DNA from: Neobacillus soli NBRC 102451 | Lineage (GTDB): Bacteria > Bacillota > Bacilli > Bacillales > Cytobacillaceae | Direction: 5' to 3' | Length of the DNA: 64,000 nt | Assembly: GCF_001591665.1 (NCBI RefSeq) | Contig: NZ_BCVI01000015.1 | Location: forward strand, 1 to 64,000 | Part shown: positions 1 through 8,952 of the stretch, piece after piece | Layout of the letters: each line of letters begins with the position of its first letter | How positions within the stretch are numbered: position 1 is the first letter of the stretch | Position numbers and translations under genes: made by a program | The notes under the pieces: model-generated | The model's input: the letters and a program-made list of their open reading frames with translations, nothing else | What the model was told of the DNA's origin: nothing | Database searches by the model: none

Positions 1-38
1 CGTGCTTGACTTATTGTAGGGAGAAGAGCGAAGTCCAC

Positions 39-64
39 TAGCCGCTGGGCGCTGGAGCTGGACA
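39..64 (+). repeat. Short dispersed repeat, copy 1
   Basis: A GC-rich stretch reading TAGCCGCTGGGCGCTGGAGC then TGGACA lies just before the thrS ribosome site. It closely resembles segments at 8953-8978 (same strand) and 3976-4006 (opposite strand), all fitting AGCGCC-TGGGCGCTGAAGCTGGA. It looks like a small mobile or REP-like intergenic element. Function unknown. The remaining bases 1-38 hold nothing I can identify; the thrS promoter and any T-box lie mostly outside the window. Confidence 0.5.
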
Positions 65-109
65 CTAAACTAAGTCGAAACTGACTTTCAAATTAAAGGA
101 GGAATTATT

Positions 110-2044
110 ATGTCAGACGTTGTTAAGATTTCGTTTCCGGATGGGGCAGTAAAGGAGTTCCCTCGCGCGACAACAACGGAAGATATTGCCGCTTCCATCA
201 GCCCGGGCCTGAAGAAAAAGGCGATTGCCGGGAAATGGAATGGACAAATGGTTGATCTTCGCCGTCCGATTCTAGAAGCCGGTTCCATAGAAATCGTTGC
301 ACCTGGTTCTAGTGATGCGCTAGAGGTATTGCGCCACAGTACAGCACACCTAATGGCACAAGCGGTAAGAAGGCTGTATCCGGAAGTAAATCTTGGTGTT
401 GGACCCGTTATCGAAGGTGGATTTTATTACGATATGGACCTTGAGGAATCATTAACACCTGAAGACCTGCCGAAGATTGAGAAAGAGATGGCGAAAATCG
501 TTAATGAAAACCTTGAAATTGTTCGCAAGGAAATAAGCCGTGCGGACGCTGTCCAGCTATTTAAAGAAGCTGGCGACCCATATAAGCTTGAACTAATTGA
601 AGCTATTCCTGATGAGGAAACAGTGACAATCTACGAGCAGGGTGAATTTTTCGACCTTTGCCGCGGTGTTCACGTCCCATCAACTGGAAAAATAAAAGAA
701 TTTAAATTATTGAGTATTGCTGGTGCGTATTGGAGAGGCAATAGTGACAATAAAATGCTCCAGCGCATTTATGGAACTGCTTTTTTCAAAAAGGAAGACT
801 TAGCAGAACATCTTCGCCTGCTTGAAGAGGCGAAAGAGCGTGACCATCGTAAAATAGGGAAAGAATTGAGCCTTTTCACTAATTCCCAATTAGTTGGACA
901 GGGATTACCGTTATGGCTCCCTAAAGGTGCAACAATCCGCCGTATCGTCGAGCGCTATATTGTCGACAAGGAGGTACGCCTTGGTTACGACCATGTTTAT
1001 ACACCTGTAATGGGCAGTGTTGATCTTTATAAAACTTCCGGTCACTGGGACCATTATCAAGAAGACATGTTCCCGGTAATGGATATGGATAACGAGCAAT
1101 TAGTCCTTCGCCCAATGAATTGCCCGCACCACATGATGGTATACAAAAATGCGATTCACAGTTATCGTGAGCTTCCGATTCGGATCGCCGAGCTAGGAAC
1201 AATGCATCGTTATGAAATGTCCGGAGCACTATCAGGATTACAGCGTGTTCGGGGAATGACTTTAAATGATGCCCACATATTTGTTCGTCCAGATCAAATT
1301 AAGGACGAATTCAAGCGGGTTGTGAACCTTATTTTAGCCGTCTATAAAGACTTTAATCTTAATGATTATTCCTTCCGTCTTTCCTACCGTGACCCTCAGG
1401 ATACTGAAAAGTATTTTGATGACGATGCAATGTGGGAGAAAGCGCAGGGAATGCTGAAGGAAGCCATGGATGACCTTGGACTTGATTATTATGAGGCAGA
1501 AGGAGAAGCAGCCTTCTACGGCCCTAAGCTTGATGTTCAAGTGAGAACAGCGTTAGGTAAGGATGAAACATTATCCACTGTTCAATTAGACTTCTTACTG
1601 CCGGAGCGTTTTGATTTAAGTTATGTCGGTGAAGATGGTAAACAGCACCGTCCTGTTGTTATCCACCGCGGTGTCGTATCAACAATGGAACGATTTGTAG
1701 CTTTCTTAATCGAAGAATACAAGGGAGCATTCCCAACATGGCTAGCTCCTGTACAGGTTCAAGTCATTCCAGTATCGCCGGGTGCGCATTATGATTATGC
1801 GAAACAAGTTCAAGAACAGCTTCAAAATGAAGGCTTCCGTGTCGAACTGGATGGCCGTGATGAAAAAGTCGGCTATAAAATCCGCGAAGCTCAAATGCAA
1901 AAAATACCATATATGCTTGTTGTTGGTGATAAAGAGGTCGAAGATCAGGCCGTAAACATCCGTAAATATGGCGAACAAAACTCCGAAACCAAGCCTTTTG
2001 CTGAGTTTCTCGCTTCGATTAAGGCAGAAGTGCAAAAAGGATAA
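110..2044 (+). CDS. thrS: Threonyl-tRNA synthetase
   Basis: Charges tRNA-Thr with threonine in the cytoplasm. The 644-residue protein has the full family layout: an N-terminal TGS domain (about 1-65), the editing/SAD domain (about 70-230), the class II catalytic core (about 270-540) and the anticodon-binding domain (about 545-640). The zinc ligands that select threonine are visible as Cys338 (MNCPHH), His389 (DAHIF) and His519 (IHRG). The ATG at 110 follows AAAGGAGG at 95-102. An intrinsic terminator follows closely, so it is probably transcribed alone. Bacterial thrS genes of this group are usually under T-box control, but the leader lies outside the window. Confidence 0.98.
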   Translation: MSDVVKISFPDGAVKEFPRATTTEDIAASISPGLKKKAIAGKWNGQMVDLRRPILEAGSIEIVAPGSSDALEVLRHSTAHLMAQAVRRLYPEVNLGVGPVIEGGFYYDMDLEESLTPEDLPKIEKEMAKIVNENLEIVRKEISRADAVQLFKEAGDPYKLELIEAIPDEETVTIYEQGEFFDLCRGVHVPSTGKIKEFKLLSIAGAYWRGNSDNKMLQRIYGTAFFKKEDLAEHLRLLEEAKERDHRKIGKELSLFTNSQLVGQGLPLWLPKGATIRRIVERYIVDKEVRLGYDHVYTPVMGSVDLYKTSGHWDHYQEDMFPVMDMDNEQLVLRPMNCPHHMMVYKNAIHSYRELPIRIAELGTMHRYEMSGALSGLQRVRGMTLNDAHIFVRPDQIKDEFKRVVNLILAVYKDFNLNDYSFRLSYRDPQDTEKYFDDDAMWEKAQGMLKEAMDDLGLDYYEAEGEAAFYGPKLDVQVRTALGKDETLSTVQLDFLLPERFDLSYVGEDGKQHRPVVIHRGVVSTMERFVAFLIEEYKGAFPTWLAPVQVQVIPVSPGAHYDYAKQVQEQLQNEGFRVELDGRDEKVGYKIREAQMQKIPYMLVVGDKEVEDQAVNIRKYGEQNSETKPFAEFLASIKAEVQKG

Positions 2045-2054
2045 TTTTAATACC

Positions 2055-2082
2055 AGGGAGGCTTTAAGCCTCTCTTTCTTTT
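2055..2082 (+). terminator. thrS terminator
   Basis: An 8-bp stem AGGGAGGC / GCCTCTCT with a 5-base loop is followed by a T-rich tract, 10 bases after the thrS stop codon. Confidence 0.85.
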
Positions 2083-2162
2083 TTGAAAAGGGAAAAAAAT
2101 ATGTTGAATAATTTTTAATTTCTTGTTAAACTAAATTTCGTTGTCAAAGAAAAATAGTTCGT

Positions 2163-2192
2163 TTGACATTACGTCTTTGTATATGTTATAGT
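2163..2192 (+). promoter_or_regulatory. Promoter of infC-rpmI-rplT
   Basis: TTGACA at 2163-2168 and TATAGT at 2187-2192 are 18 bases apart, and a TG sits one base before the -10 hexamer (extended -10). It fits a sigma-A promoter and leaves a leader of about 300 nt before infC. Confidence 0.75.
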
Positions 2193-2199
2193 TACTAAG

Positions 2200-2348
2200 G
2201 TGAAAATAGAATACTTGTTTTGGGAAAAGAAGAAGCACCCGCTTCTCACCTGATTGACGCAATTGGCAGTTGGCAGGTTTTACGTGAACTTTTTGGTTTC
2301 ATTACTTATGTTCTGTAAAGTGTGGGTGCATTCATCCACACTTTTTTT
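2200..2348 (+). promoter_or_regulatory. L20-type autoregulatory leader of infC operon
   Basis: The leader contains GCACCC at 2235-2240 within a purine-rich GAAGAAGCACCCGCTTCT segment, able to pair with GGGTGC at 2324-2329. That 3' copy is also part of the terminator hairpin at 2317-2344, so the two pairings are mutually exclusive. This is the arrangement expected of the bacillar L20 leader, where excess ribosomal protein L20 binds the leader RNA and favours early termination. The operon downstream does end with rplT. Assigned from layout and pairing; no covariance-model search was run. Confidence 0.75.
2317..2348 (+). terminator. Leader terminator upstream of infC
   Basis: The stem AAAGTGTGG / CCACACTTT (2317-2325 and 2336-2344) is followed by a run of T residues. 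It lies 150 bases before the infC start and is the off-state of the L20 leader. Confidence 0.85.
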
Positions 2349-2497
2349 GTTTGTGTACTTAAGCAATCGCACTGCTAAAAAGTTTTTTATACCTGTCGAT
2401 TCAGCAATGGCATTATTCATGAAGGGTTGAAAAGGATAGTCTTGATTTCTTGACCCGGAAGAAAGTATTCGTGATAAATCCTTGGAGGTGGCTAATT

Positions 2498-3016
2498 ATT
2501 AGCAAAGACATGTTGTTAAATGAGGGTATACGCGCTCGTGAAATTCGTCTGATTGATCAAAACGGCGAGCAGTTGGGGATTAAAACCAAGTTTGAAGCGT
2601 TAGAGATCGCCGGACGAGTGAATCTTGATTTGGTACTTGTAGCACCAAATGCAAAGCCTCCGGTAGGCCGAATTATGGACTATGGCAAATATAAATTCGA
2701 GCAGCAAAAGAAAGACAAAGAAGCTCGTAAGAATCAAAAGATCATCATTACTAAAGAAGTTCGTCTCAGCCCAACAATTGATGAGCATGACTTTAATACA
2801 AAGCTGCGTAATGCCATTAAGTTTTTGGAAAAAGGCGATAAGGTAAAAGCTTCAATCCGTTTCAAGGGCCGGGCGATTACCCATAAAGAAATTGGTCAAC
2901 GAGTGTTAGACCGTTTTTCCGAGGCGTGCAAGGAAGTTGCGACCATCGAGTCACATCCTAAAATGGATGGACGGAGTATGTTCCTAGTTCTAGCACCTAA
3001 AATCGACAAGTTATAA
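2498..3016 (+). CDS. infC: Translation initiation factor IF-3
   Basis: IF-3 binds the 30S subunit, prevents premature 50S joining and checks start-codon pairing. The coding region starts at an ATT codon at 2498: GGAGGTG at 2484-2490 is 7 bases upstream and the next residues [16 protein letters not shown] match the start known for bacillar IF-3, giving 172 residues. A longer reading from TTG at 2450 would run through the ribosome site and is not credible. AUU starts are characteristic of infC and allow IF-3 to repress itself. One oddity is [11 protein letters not shown], where relatives mostly have PPVCRIMDYGK. It is followed by rpmI 13 bases later. Confidence 0.96.
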   Translation: MSKDMLLNEGIRAREIRLIDQNGEQLGIKTKFEALEIAGRVNLDLVLVAPNAKPPVGRIMDYGKYKFEQQKKDKEARKNQKIIITKEVRLSPTIDEHDFNTKLRNAIKFLEKGDKVKASIRFKGRAITHKEIGQRVLDRFSEACKEVATIESHPKMDGRSMFLVLAPKIDKL

Positions 3017-3029
3017 GGAGGATATCCCA

Positions 3030-3230
3030 ATGCCAAAAATGAAAACTCACCGTGGCGGTGCAAAGCGTATCAAGAAAACTGGTTCTGGTCAGTTAAAACG
3101 TGACCACGCATATACAAGCCACTTATTTGCAAACAAATCTACAAAAGCAAAACGTAAACTTCGCAAATCATCCCTTGTTTCTAAAGGTGATTTCAAACGC
3201 ATTCGTCAAATGTTAACTTACGTGAAGTAA
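3030..3230 (+). CDS. rpmI: Ribosomal protein bL35
   Basis: Large-subunit protein L35, 66 residues, very basic, starting [20 protein letters not shown] as in the family. The ATG follows AAGGAGG with good spacing. It is the second gene of the infC operon, 13 bases after infC and 38 before rplT, the standard order, so it is expected to share L20 feedback control. Confidence 0.98.
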   Translation: MPKMKTHRGGAKRIKKTGSGQLKRDHAYTSHLFANKSTKAKRKLRKSSLVSKGDFKRIRQMLTYVK

Positions 3231-3268
3231 TCTAAAAGTGATCGATTTATATATTGGAGGGAAATTAC

Positions 3269-3628
3269 ATGCCACGTGTAAAAGGCGGTACAGTTACGCG
3301 CAAGCGTCGTAAAAAAGTTTTAAAATTAGCAAAAGGTTATTACGGTTCTAAACATACATTATATAAGGTTGCTAACCAACAGGTTATGAAATCATTTATG
3401 TATGCTTACCGCGATCGTCGCCAGAAGAAGCGCGACTTCCGCAAACTTTGGATTACTCGTATCAACGCAGCAGCTCGTATGAACGGTCTTTCTTACAGCC
3501 GTTTAATGCATGGCTTAAAGCTTGCTGGTATCGAAGTAAACCGCAAGATGCTTGCTGAATTAGCAGTTAGCGATATAAATGCATTTGCTGAATTAGCAAA
3601 CGCAGCAAAACAACAATACAACAAGTAA
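3269..3628 (+). CDS. rplT: Ribosomal protein bL20
   Basis: Large-subunit assembly protein L20, 119 residues, basic, starting [20 protein letters not shown]. An in-frame TTG at 3254 overlaps the ribosome site TTGGAGGG, so the ATG at 3269 is the real start. L20 is the effector that represses this operon through the infC leader. A terminator follows 8 bases after the stop. Confidence 0.98.
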   Translation: MPRVKGGTVTRKRRKKVLKLAKGYYGSKHTLYKVANQQVMKSFMYAYRDRRQKKRDFRKLWITRINAAARMNGLSYSRLMHGLKLAGIEVNRKMLAELAVSDINAFAELANAAKQQYNK

Positions 3629-3636
3629 TTTTTGAT

Positions 3637-3669
3637 AAAAGCCATTCTCTGAGATGAGGATGGCTTTTT
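3637..3669 (+). terminator. rplT operon terminator
   Basis: AAAAGCCATTCTC and GAGGATGGCTTTTT form a stem of about 12 bp with one mismatch, ending in T residues. It overlaps upstream in-frame ATG codons of the next gene, one reason to place the ysdA start further down. Confidence 0.85.
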
Positions 3670-3689
3670 CTAATAAGGGGATGCAGCAT

Positions 3690-3950
3690 TTGACTATATT
3701 GTTAGTGGCCTTTCTTGTCATGAATATTTCAGGGCTTTTGATTATGGGAGAGGATAAAAAGCGAGCAAAAAAGCATCAATACAGAATTAGTGAGAGGACA
3801 CTCTGGCTTGTGGCGCTTTTTGGAGGGGCTGTCGGAACGACGGCTGGTATGCAGCTTTATCGTCACAAAACGAAGCATCTTTCATTTAAATTTGGCTTTC
3901 CTTTCCTTGCAGTTATTGAACTTGTTCTTTTCATAAAAGCGCTAATGTAA
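3690..3950 (+). CDS. ysdA: DUF1294 membrane protein YsdA
   Basis: Small integral membrane protein of the DUF1294 family, function unknown. From the TTG at 3690 it has 86 residues: a first membrane segment (about 1-20), the conserved charged DKKRAKKHQYRISERTLW stretch, a glycine-rich second segment (LFGGAVGTTAGM), the family motif RHKTKH and a C-terminal hydrophobic segment. AAGGGG at 3675-3680 sets the TTG start; the ATGs at 3654 and 3663 are inside the rplT terminator. It follows rplT, as in B. subtilis. Confidence 0.85.
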   Translation: MTILLVAFLVMNISGLLIMGEDKKRAKKHQYRISERTLWLVALFGGAVGTTAGMQLYRHKTKHLSFKFGFPFLAVIELVLFIKALM

Positions 3951-3972
3951 AAAGCCGCGGTGAAGGCGGCTA
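3951..3972 (+). terminator. Possible ysdA terminator
   Basis: AGCCGC and GCGGCT flank a short loop directly after the ysdA stop codon. The following tract is only moderately T-rich, so this is tentative. Confidence 0.4.
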
Positions 3973-3975
3973 TTA

Positions 3976-4006
3976 TCTAGCTTCAGCGCCTAGGGCGCTT
4001 CAGCTT
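3976..4006 (-). repeat. Short dispersed repeat, copy 2
   Basis: AGCTTCAGCGCCTAGGGCGC then TTCAGCT is, on the minus strand, a close match to the elements at 39-64 and 8953-8978. It contains the inner palindrome AGCGCCTAGGGCGCT and lies between the convergent ysdA and ysdB ends. Confidence 0.55.
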
Positions 4007-4015
4007 TTCTTATTG

Positions 4016-4387
4016 CTATAAAAATTCCTTCACAGGACTTTTCCAATTGATTTTTGCATGGGGATACCGCTCAAGGATCTTTTTATCCATATATATAAAG
4101 TCATCCTTTATCAGCCCTTTAAGTGAAATGGAATTCTCTGGCCAAATAGAAATGGAGACAACATCAAAGGTGTTATCCGCCGTACCCATGTATTTTTCCC
4201 CTGCAAAAACAACACCTTGATAGGTGAGCAGGAAGTTCTTTCTGACATCTTCATTATCGAGCAGCAAAAAGCGTTTCTGTTTACGGGCAGCCTCAAGTTT
4301 TCGTTTTGATGTAAAAAGGAATTTTAACGCAAAATAAAAAAAGAAAAATATAAAGAACAACAATACGAAGCGCACCAACCAAACCAT
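4016..4387 (-). CDS. ysdB: YsdB family membrane-anchored protein
   Basis: 123 residues from the ATG at 4387, chosen because TAGGAGG lies 7 bases upstream on the minus strand; a longer frame to 4450 lacks such a site. One N-terminal membrane segment rich in phenylalanine (VRFVLLFFIFFFFYFALKFL) is followed by a basic stretch and a soluble domain of about 90 residues. It matches the B. subtilis protein YsdB in position and type; that gene has been linked to the sigma-W regulon, but its biochemical role is unknown. It is oriented against its neighbours. Confidence 0.75.
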   Translation of the reverse strand: MVWLVRFVLLFFIFFFFYFALKFLFTSKRKLEAARKQKRFLLLDNEDVRKNFLLTYQGVVFAGEKYMGTADNTFDVVSISIWPENSISLKGLIKDDFIYMDKKILERYPHAKINWKSPVKEFL

Positions 4388-4459
4388 GGCTAAGCCTCCT
4401 ACATCCATTTTTCTTGTAATACGAAGCAGAAGGAAAAAGGTTTCATTCATTTTTCATTT

Positions 4460-4468
4460 TGATATAAT
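4460..4468 (+). promoter_or_regulatory. Extended -10 promoter of dUTPase gene
   Basis: TGATATAAT is a perfect extended -10 element 24 bases before the start codon at 4493. No good -35 hexamer is seen. Confidence 0.5.
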
Positions 4469-4492
4469 TTTTAACAAGGAGTGGTGATTAGT

Positions 4493-4984
4493 ATGGAGCT
4501 TGAAAAACTGTTTCAAATGCAAAAAGGCTTGGACAGACATATTGAAGAAAAGCATCAGCTTCAGGATAAAGATTTATTTGATAAGAAAGTGCTTGCCTTG
4601 CTTGTGGAAATAGGTGAATTAGCTAATGAAACACGCAGTTTTAAGTTTTGGAGTGTTAAGCCATCTTCTGCTAAGGAAGTGATTCTTGAGGAATTTGTCG
4701 ACGGGATTCACTTCATTTTGTCACTAGGAATTGAGCTTGGGTTTGAAAAGCGTCAATTTGATTTGAATGAGAACGAAACAACCTTGGATGTGACTGAGCA
4801 GTTTATTGCCGTCTATGAATTGATTAATATTTTTCAAAAGAGTAAGGGGTTTGAAGATTATTCAAAGTTATTTGCCGCTTATTTACAGTTGGCTTTATCG
4901 CTTGGATTTAAAAATGAGGAAATGGAACAGGCATATTTCCGAAAAAACGAAGTAAATTATCTGAGACAGCAGAATAACTATTAG
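4493..4984 (+). CDS. Dimeric dUTPase (dUTPase_2 family)
   Basis: Predicted all-alpha dUTP diphosphatase, which removes dUTP and supplies dUMP. It has 163 residues and resembles the dimeric, MazG-like dUTPase_2 family: metal-binding acidic motifs are visible in EIGELANE and, further on, in EEFVDGIHF. It is unrelated to the trimeric Dut fold. The ATG at 4493 follows AAGGAG; an in-frame GTG at 4481 overlaps that site. It stands alone between ysdB and ysdC. Confidence 0.82.
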   Translation: MELEKLFQMQKGLDRHIEEKHQLQDKDLFDKKVLALLVEIGELANETRSFKFWSVKPSSAKEVILEEFVDGIHFILSLGIELGFEKRQFDLNENETTLDVTEQFIAVYELINIFQKSKGFEDYSKLFAAYLQLALSLGFKNEEMEQAYFRKNEVNYLRQQNNY

Positions 4985-4992
4985 CAGAAAGT

Positions 4993-5022
4993 TTGTTAAG
5001 TAGTCGCTATTTTCTGTATAAT
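4993..5022 (+). promoter_or_regulatory. Promoter of ysdC
   Basis: TTGTTA (4993-4998) and a perfect TATAAT (5017-5022) with an 18-base spacer lie 34 bases before the gene. Confidence 0.65.
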
Positions 5023-5055
5023 AAATGTCGTAAATACATATGAGGGGGCAAATAG

Positions 5056-6141
5056 ATGGCAAAACTGGATGAAACATTAACGATGTTAAAAGAATTAACC
5101 GATGCCAAAGGAATTCCCGGCAATGAGCGTGAAGTACGGGAAGTGATGAAGAAATACATAGAACCATTTGCAGATGAAATTTCAACGGATGGACTTGGCA
5201 GTTTAATTGCTAAAAAGGTTGGTAAGGACGGCGGTCCGAAAATTATGGTAGCTGGTCACTTAGATGAAGTCGGTTTCATGATTACCCAAATCGATGAAAA
5301 GGGTTTCCTTCGTTTTCAACCCGTTGGCGGCTGGTGGGGCCAGGTTATGCTCGCTCAGCGCGTCACGATTGTCACCAAAAAAGGTGATGTTACCGGGATT
5401 ATCGGTTCCAAACCGCCACATATATTAACAGCTGAAGCCCGCAAGAAGCCAGTTGAAATTAAAGATATGTTTATTGATATCGGTGCTTCAAGCCGTGAAG
5501 AAGTTCAGGAATGGGGCGTTCGTCCCGGCGATATGGTCGTGCCATATTTCGAATTCACGGTGATGAACAATGAGAAGATGCTTTTGGCTAAGGCTTGGGA
5601 TAACCGGATTGGCTGCGCGATTGCCATTGATGTATTGAAGCAATTACAGGGTGTTGAGCATCCAAACGTTGTTTATGGCGTTGGGGCAGTTCAAGAAGAG
5701 GTGGGATTGCGCGGTGCCAAGACGGCAACGTACAAAATTCAGCCTGATATTGGTTTTGCGGTCGATGTTGGTATCGCTGGCGATACTCCTGGGATTTCAG
5801 AAAAAGAGGCAATGAGCAAAATGGGGAAAGGACCACAAGTGGTCATATATGATGCATCCCTTGTCGCCCATAAAGGCTTGCGTGACTTAGTTACTGACAC
5901 AGCTGATGAATTGAACATCCCTTATCAATTCGAGTCTATTCCTGGCGGTGGTACGGACGCTGGGTCTATTCATTTGACGCATAATGGGGTTCCTGCGCTT
6001 GCGATTACGATTGCAACCCGTTATATTCATTCACATGCCGCGATGCTCCATCGTGACGATTTCGAAAACGCAGTGAAGTTGATTGTCGAAGTCATTAAGC
6101 GCCTGGACCGTGAGACAGTTGATAAGATTACGTTTGAATAA
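5056..6141 (+). CDS. ysdC: M42 family aminopeptidase/glucanase YsdC
   Basis: Cytoplasmic dinuclear metallo-aminopeptidase of the M42 (FrvX/PepA-like) family, 361 residues. Family motifs are present in order: GHLDEVGFM with the first metal ligands (about residues 72-80), AWDNRIGCA with the bridging aspartate (about 180), QEEVGLRGA with the catalytic glutamates (about 214-222), and [11 protein letters not shown] near the C terminus. The B. subtilis homologue was once called an endoglucanase, but members tested act on peptides. The start ATG follows GAGGGGGC. Single-gene unit. Confidence 0.88.
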   Translation: MAKLDETLTMLKELTDAKGIPGNEREVREVMKKYIEPFADEISTDGLGSLIAKKVGKDGGPKIMVAGHLDEVGFMITQIDEKGFLRFQPVGGWWGQVMLAQRVTIVTKKGDVTGIIGSKPPHILTAEARKKPVEIKDMFIDIGASSREEVQEWGVRPGDMVVPYFEFTVMNNEKMLLAKAWDNRIGCAIAIDVLKQLQGVEHPNVVYGVGAVQEEVGLRGAKTATYKIQPDIGFAVDVGIAGDTPGISEKEAMSKMGKGPQVVIYDASLVAHKGLRDLVTDTADELNIPYQFESIPGGGTDAGSIHLTHNGVPALAITIATRYIHSHAAMLHRDDFENAVKLIVEVIKRLDRETVDKITFE

Positions 6142-6204
6142 ATAGTTTCGGAGATTCTCAGTGCAGTTTCTGGCTGGGGATCTTTTCTTTTAGAAGGTTT
6201 TTTT

Positions 6205-6300
6205 AGGATTCGCAAATAAAGCGCCCAGAAACGCAAATAAACAGCTCTGATTCGCAAATAAACAGCCCGGATTCGCAAATAGAACCTGAAAATCTGCTAT
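6205..6300 (+). repeat. 21-bp tandem array 1 (ATTCGCAAATAAA type)
   Basis: CGCAAATA recurs at 6211, 6232, 6253 and 6274, exactly 21 bases apart, each as part of ATTCGCAAATAAA or a near match followed by about 8 variable bases. More decayed units (CGCTATACC, CGCTAATAA, AGCTGAAAA) may continue to about 6405. The array fills the gap between the convergent ysdC and sspI genes. Apparent reading frames here (repeating LFAN on the minus strand) only reflect the 21-bp period. Confidence 0.85.
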
Positions 6301-6402
6301 TAGAACGCAAAAGTTTAGGAATAGACCTTGAGAATTCACCGCTATACCTGTATTTTCCGCTAATAATGCATCTATTTTAGCTGAAAAACTCACTTATGGC
6401 TG

Positions 6403-6435
6403 AAAAAAGCTGCCAATCTTAACGATTGGCAGCTT
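6403..6435 (-). terminator. sspI terminator
   Basis: A perfect 12-bp stem AAGCTGCCAATC / GATTGGCAGCTT with a 5-base loop is followed on the minus strand by a T run. It lies directly downstream of sspI. Confidence 0.93.
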
Positions 6436-6441
6436 AAGACC

Positions 6442-6648
6442 TTATTTTAACCCACTTTCAAGGGTTGCAAGCATTTCCTTCTTGTCTTCTTCCGATGAAT
6501 GTTGCCATATGATTTCAAATAAAACACCTAAGCCAGGAAGCATTTTTTCTTCCCCATTTTGAATCGCATCAACAATTGTATCTTCTAATTGTTCTTGAGT
6601 ATTGCCAGAAACATTGTGAACAATGGCATTGCGCAAATTTAGGTTCAT
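6442..6648 (-). CDS. sspI: Small acid-soluble spore protein SspI
   Basis: Minor small acid-soluble spore protein, 68 residues, starting [17 protein letters not shown] and ending in a short acidic helix, closely matching the SspI family (not the DNA-saturating alpha/beta type). It is made in the forespore, normally under sigma-G; I could not pick a convincing sigma-G promoter by eye. Ribosome site TAGGAG precedes the ATG on the minus strand. It is monocistronic, next to ysgA as in B. subtilis. Confidence 0.93.
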   Translation of the reverse strand: MNLNLRNAIVHNVSGNTQEQLEDTIVDAIQNGEEKMLPGLGVLFEIIWQHSSEEDKKEMLATLESGLK

Positions 6649-6769
6649 GACTACACACTCCTATTTAATCTGTATTTCTTTAATAGGTTTTCTAATTTTT
6701 GTTTTATTATGTATTTTTGTTAGGCTATAATGATAAAATCATATGAGTAATTTTAAAGGGGAGCAGGTT

Positions 6770-7516
6770 TTGAAACATATTGAATCTTTAAGTAATCCTA
6801 AAGTAAAACAATGGAAAAAACTTTTGACCAAAAAAGAGCGGGACAAGTCAGGAACATTTTTAGTTGAAGGCTTTCATTTAGTTGAGGAAGCTCTTAAACA
6901 AGGCGAACAAATGATGGAAATCATTATTTCTGAAAAAGTGGACCTGCCGCGCTGGGATACTGCTAGTACGCCTGTTATCATCGTTACGGAGGAAATTTCA
7001 AATTCACTTTCGGATACCGAAGCGCCGCAAGGGATTTATGCCGTCTGCCGCCAAGCAAATATGGAAGCTCAACAGGCGAAAACTTTCCTTTTTGTCGATG
7101 CCGTTCAGGATCCGGGAAATCTTGGAACGATGATCCGCACAGCCGATGCGGCCGGAATCGATGCTGTTGTCGTTGGGCATGGCAGTGTTGATATTTTTAA
7201 CTCAAAGGTGCTAAGATCGGCGCAGGGAAGCCACTTTCACCTTCCGATTATCAGGGGCGACCTACATCAATGGGTGGACAAACTTCAAGGAGAGAATATC
7301 CCGGTTTACGGTACAGCATTAGAAGGGGCATCTGAATATACTGAAATTTCAAGGGGTGATTCATTTGCCCTGATTGTTGGGAACGAAGGTAACGGTGTCG
7401 GCAAGGATATCCTTGCAAGCACCACGGCCAACCTCTATATCCCGATTTATGGAAAAAGCGAATCACTCAATGTGGCCGTTGCAACCGGAATCCTGCTTTA
7501 TTATTTGAAAAAATAG
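6770..7516 (+). CDS. ysgA: SpoU/TrmH-type RNA methyltransferase YsgA
   Basis: SAM-dependent RNA 2'-O-methyltransferase of the SPOUT superfamily, 248 residues. An N-terminal substrate-binding domain is followed by the knotted domain with motif 1 DPGNLGTMIRTADAAG (about residues 113-128), motif 2 ALIVGNEGNGV (about 199-209) and motif 3 IPIYGKSESLNVAVA (about 222-236). The TTG at 6770 follows AAAGGGGAG and gives the length of the B. subtilis protein; an ATG at 6743 lies upstream of that site. The rRNA or tRNA target cannot be read from sequence. TATAAT at 6726-6731 may be its -10 box. Confidence 0.88.
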   Translation: MKHIESLSNPKVKQWKKLLTKKERDKSGTFLVEGFHLVEEALKQGEQMMEIIISEKVDLPRWDTASTPVIIVTEEISNSLSDTEAPQGIYAVCRQANMEAQQAKTFLFVDAVQDPGNLGTMIRTADAAGIDAVVVGHGSVDIFNSKVLRSAQGSHFHLPIIRGDLHQWVDKLQGENIPVYGTALEGASEYTEISRGDSFALIVGNEGNGVGKDILASTTANLYIPIYGKSESLNVAVATGILLYYLKK

Positions 7517-7528
7517 ACGTAAACAAGT

Positions 7529-7558
7529 TTGACCTCTTGTAAGTAAATATTATATAAT
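7529..7558 (+). promoter_or_regulatory. Promoter of pheS-pheT
   Basis: TTGACC (7529-7534) and a perfect TATAAT (7553-7558), spaced 18 bases, precede the T-box leader. Confidence 0.75.
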
Positions 7559-7574
7559 AATGAACAATATTAAT

Positions 7575-7848
7575 AAGAATAAAAACGATGACGGAGAAAA
7601 GTATCTTGTCAAAGACCATTTAGGGAGAAAGTGCCGCGACTGAAAGCACTTTTATGGTTCTGAGCTTGAGAAGTTCACCTCCCGAGTTGGCATCGGGACC
7701 ATTTTTCTTAGAAGAATGTAAAGGTGCACCGGCACATGCCGTTATCCGAATGAAGCGAACACTTGTGTTTTTTACATATCGTGTTTACAAGGGTGGTACC
7801 GCGAACTATAAACCTCGTCCCTTACCAGGGATGGGGTTTTTTTGTTTT
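7575..7848 (+). promoter_or_regulatory. T-box leader of pheST
   Basis: The hallmark T-box sequence AGGGTGGTACCGCG is at 7790-7803 and is followed by a GC-rich terminator and T run. About 200 nt of structured RNA precede it. Uncharged tRNA bound at the specifier loop and T-box bulge stabilises the antiterminator and permits pheST transcription. The target should be tRNA-Phe; a TTC triplet at 7674-7676 in the stem I region is a candidate specifier, but I did not fold the stem fully. Confidence 0.92.
7811..7844 (+). terminator. T-box terminator before pheS
   Basis: CCTCGTCCC / GGGATGGGG (7813-7821 and 7828-7836) form a stem with wobble pairs, followed by seven T residues. It competes with the T-box antiterminator. 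Confidence 0.85.
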
Positions 7849-7853
7849 TTCTC

Positions 7854-7866
7854 GGTGCCTGTCACC
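7854..7866 (+). repeat. GGTG-CACC palindromic repeat in pheS leader
   Basis: GGTGCCTGTCACC, a variant of the GGTGTCAGGCACC family, sits between the T-box terminator and the pheS ribosome site. Confidence 0.6.
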
Positions 7867-7902
7867 ACCCGAAAATTGTCGAAAATTGAAGGAGGAATAG
7901 AC

Positions 7903-8940
7903 ATGCAAGAACGTTTAAAGGAATTGCAGGAAGAGGCTATTCAAAGGATTGAACAGTCTGCAAGCTTAAAAGAATTAAATGATATCCGCGTTGCTTATTT
8001 AGGCAAAAAAGGCCCAATCACAGAGGTACTGCGCGGCATGGGCAAGCTGTCTGCTGAAGAACGCCCAGTCATGGGAGCACTCGCTAACGAGGTTCGTGAA
8101 GCAATTGCCGTTAAACTTGAGACAAAACAAAAGGGATTGGAAGAAGCTGCTGTCCTTGAAAAATTAGCATCTGAAAGCATAGATGTGACCCTGCCAGGAC
8201 GTCCAGTAAAGGTTGGAAACCACCATCCACTCACAAGAATCATTGAGGAAATTGAAGACTTATTTATTGGAATGGGCTATCAGGTCGCTGAAGGACCAGA
8301 GGTAGAACAAGACTATTATAACTTTGAAGCCCTAAATTTACCGAAGGGTCACCCGGCACGCGACATGCAGGACTCTTTTTATATCACAGACGAGATTTTA
8401 ATGCGAACTCACACCTCGCCGGTTCAAGCGCGGACGATGGAAAAGCATCAAGGCAAGGGACCAATCAAAATTATTTGCCCGGGTAAAGTGTACCGCCGTG
8501 ATAATGACGACGCGACACACTCCCACCAGTTCATGCAAATCGAGGGCCTTGTGGTTGGCGAGAATATCCGCATGAGCGACCTGAAAGGGACATTGGAGAT
8601 ATTTGCAAAAAAGATGTTCGGAGAAGACCGCGAAATCCGTCTAAGACCAAGCTTCTTCCCGTTCACAGAGCCATCTGTTGAAATGGATATCTCTTGTAAA
8701 ATTTGCGGCGGCAAAGGCTGCAGCGTTTGTAAGCAAACAGGCTGGATTGAAATTCTTGGTGCCGGGATGGTACATCCAAACGTCCTTGAGATGGCTGGTT
8801 ATGATTCTAAAAAATACACGGGATTCGCCTTCGGTATGGGACCAGAGCGGATTGCGATGTTGAAATACGGTGTCGATGACATCAGACATTTTTATACAAA
8901 TGACGTTAGATTTTTAAAACAGTTTTCTAAACACGAGTAG
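7903..8940 (+). CDS. pheS: Phenylalanyl-tRNA synthetase alpha subunit
   Basis: Alpha chain of the (alpha-beta)2 synthetase that charges tRNA-Phe; it holds the class II active site. 345 residues from the ATG at 7903 (GGAGG site at 7891-7895). The N-terminal coiled coil (about 1-90) binds tRNA; the catalytic core shows motif 2 around [17 protein letters not shown] and motif 3 [18 protein letters not shown] longer in-frame reading back to 7654 is leader sequence. It is co-transcribed with pheT, 55 bases downstream. Confidence 0.97.
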   Translation: MQERLKELQEEAIQRIEQSASLKELNDIRVAYLGKKGPITEVLRGMGKLSAEERPVMGALANEVREAIAVKLETKQKGLEEAAVLEKLASESIDVTLPGRPVKVGNHHPLTRIIEEIEDLFIGMGYQVAEGPEVEQDYYNFEALNLPKGHPARDMQDSFYITDEILMRTHTSPVQARTMEKHQGKGPIKIICPGKVYRRDNDDATHSHQFMQIEGLVVGENIRMSDLKGTLEIFAKKMFGEDREIRLRPSFFPFTEPSVEMDISCKICGGKGCSVCKQTGWIEILGAGMVHPNVLEMAGYDSKKYTGFAFGMGPERIAMLKYGVDDIRHFYTNDVRFLKQFSKHE

Positions 8941-8952
8941 GAATAAATGCTG

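Noticed and set aside
6027-6393. Minus-strand frames with repeating LFAN or RIRAVYL units
   Set aside because: They are translations of the 21-bp array; no ribosome sites and the period explains the peptide repeats.
7654-7902. N-terminal extension of pheS
   Set aside because: It would translate the T-box and its terminator; the GGAGG site at 7891 and family length set ATG 7903.
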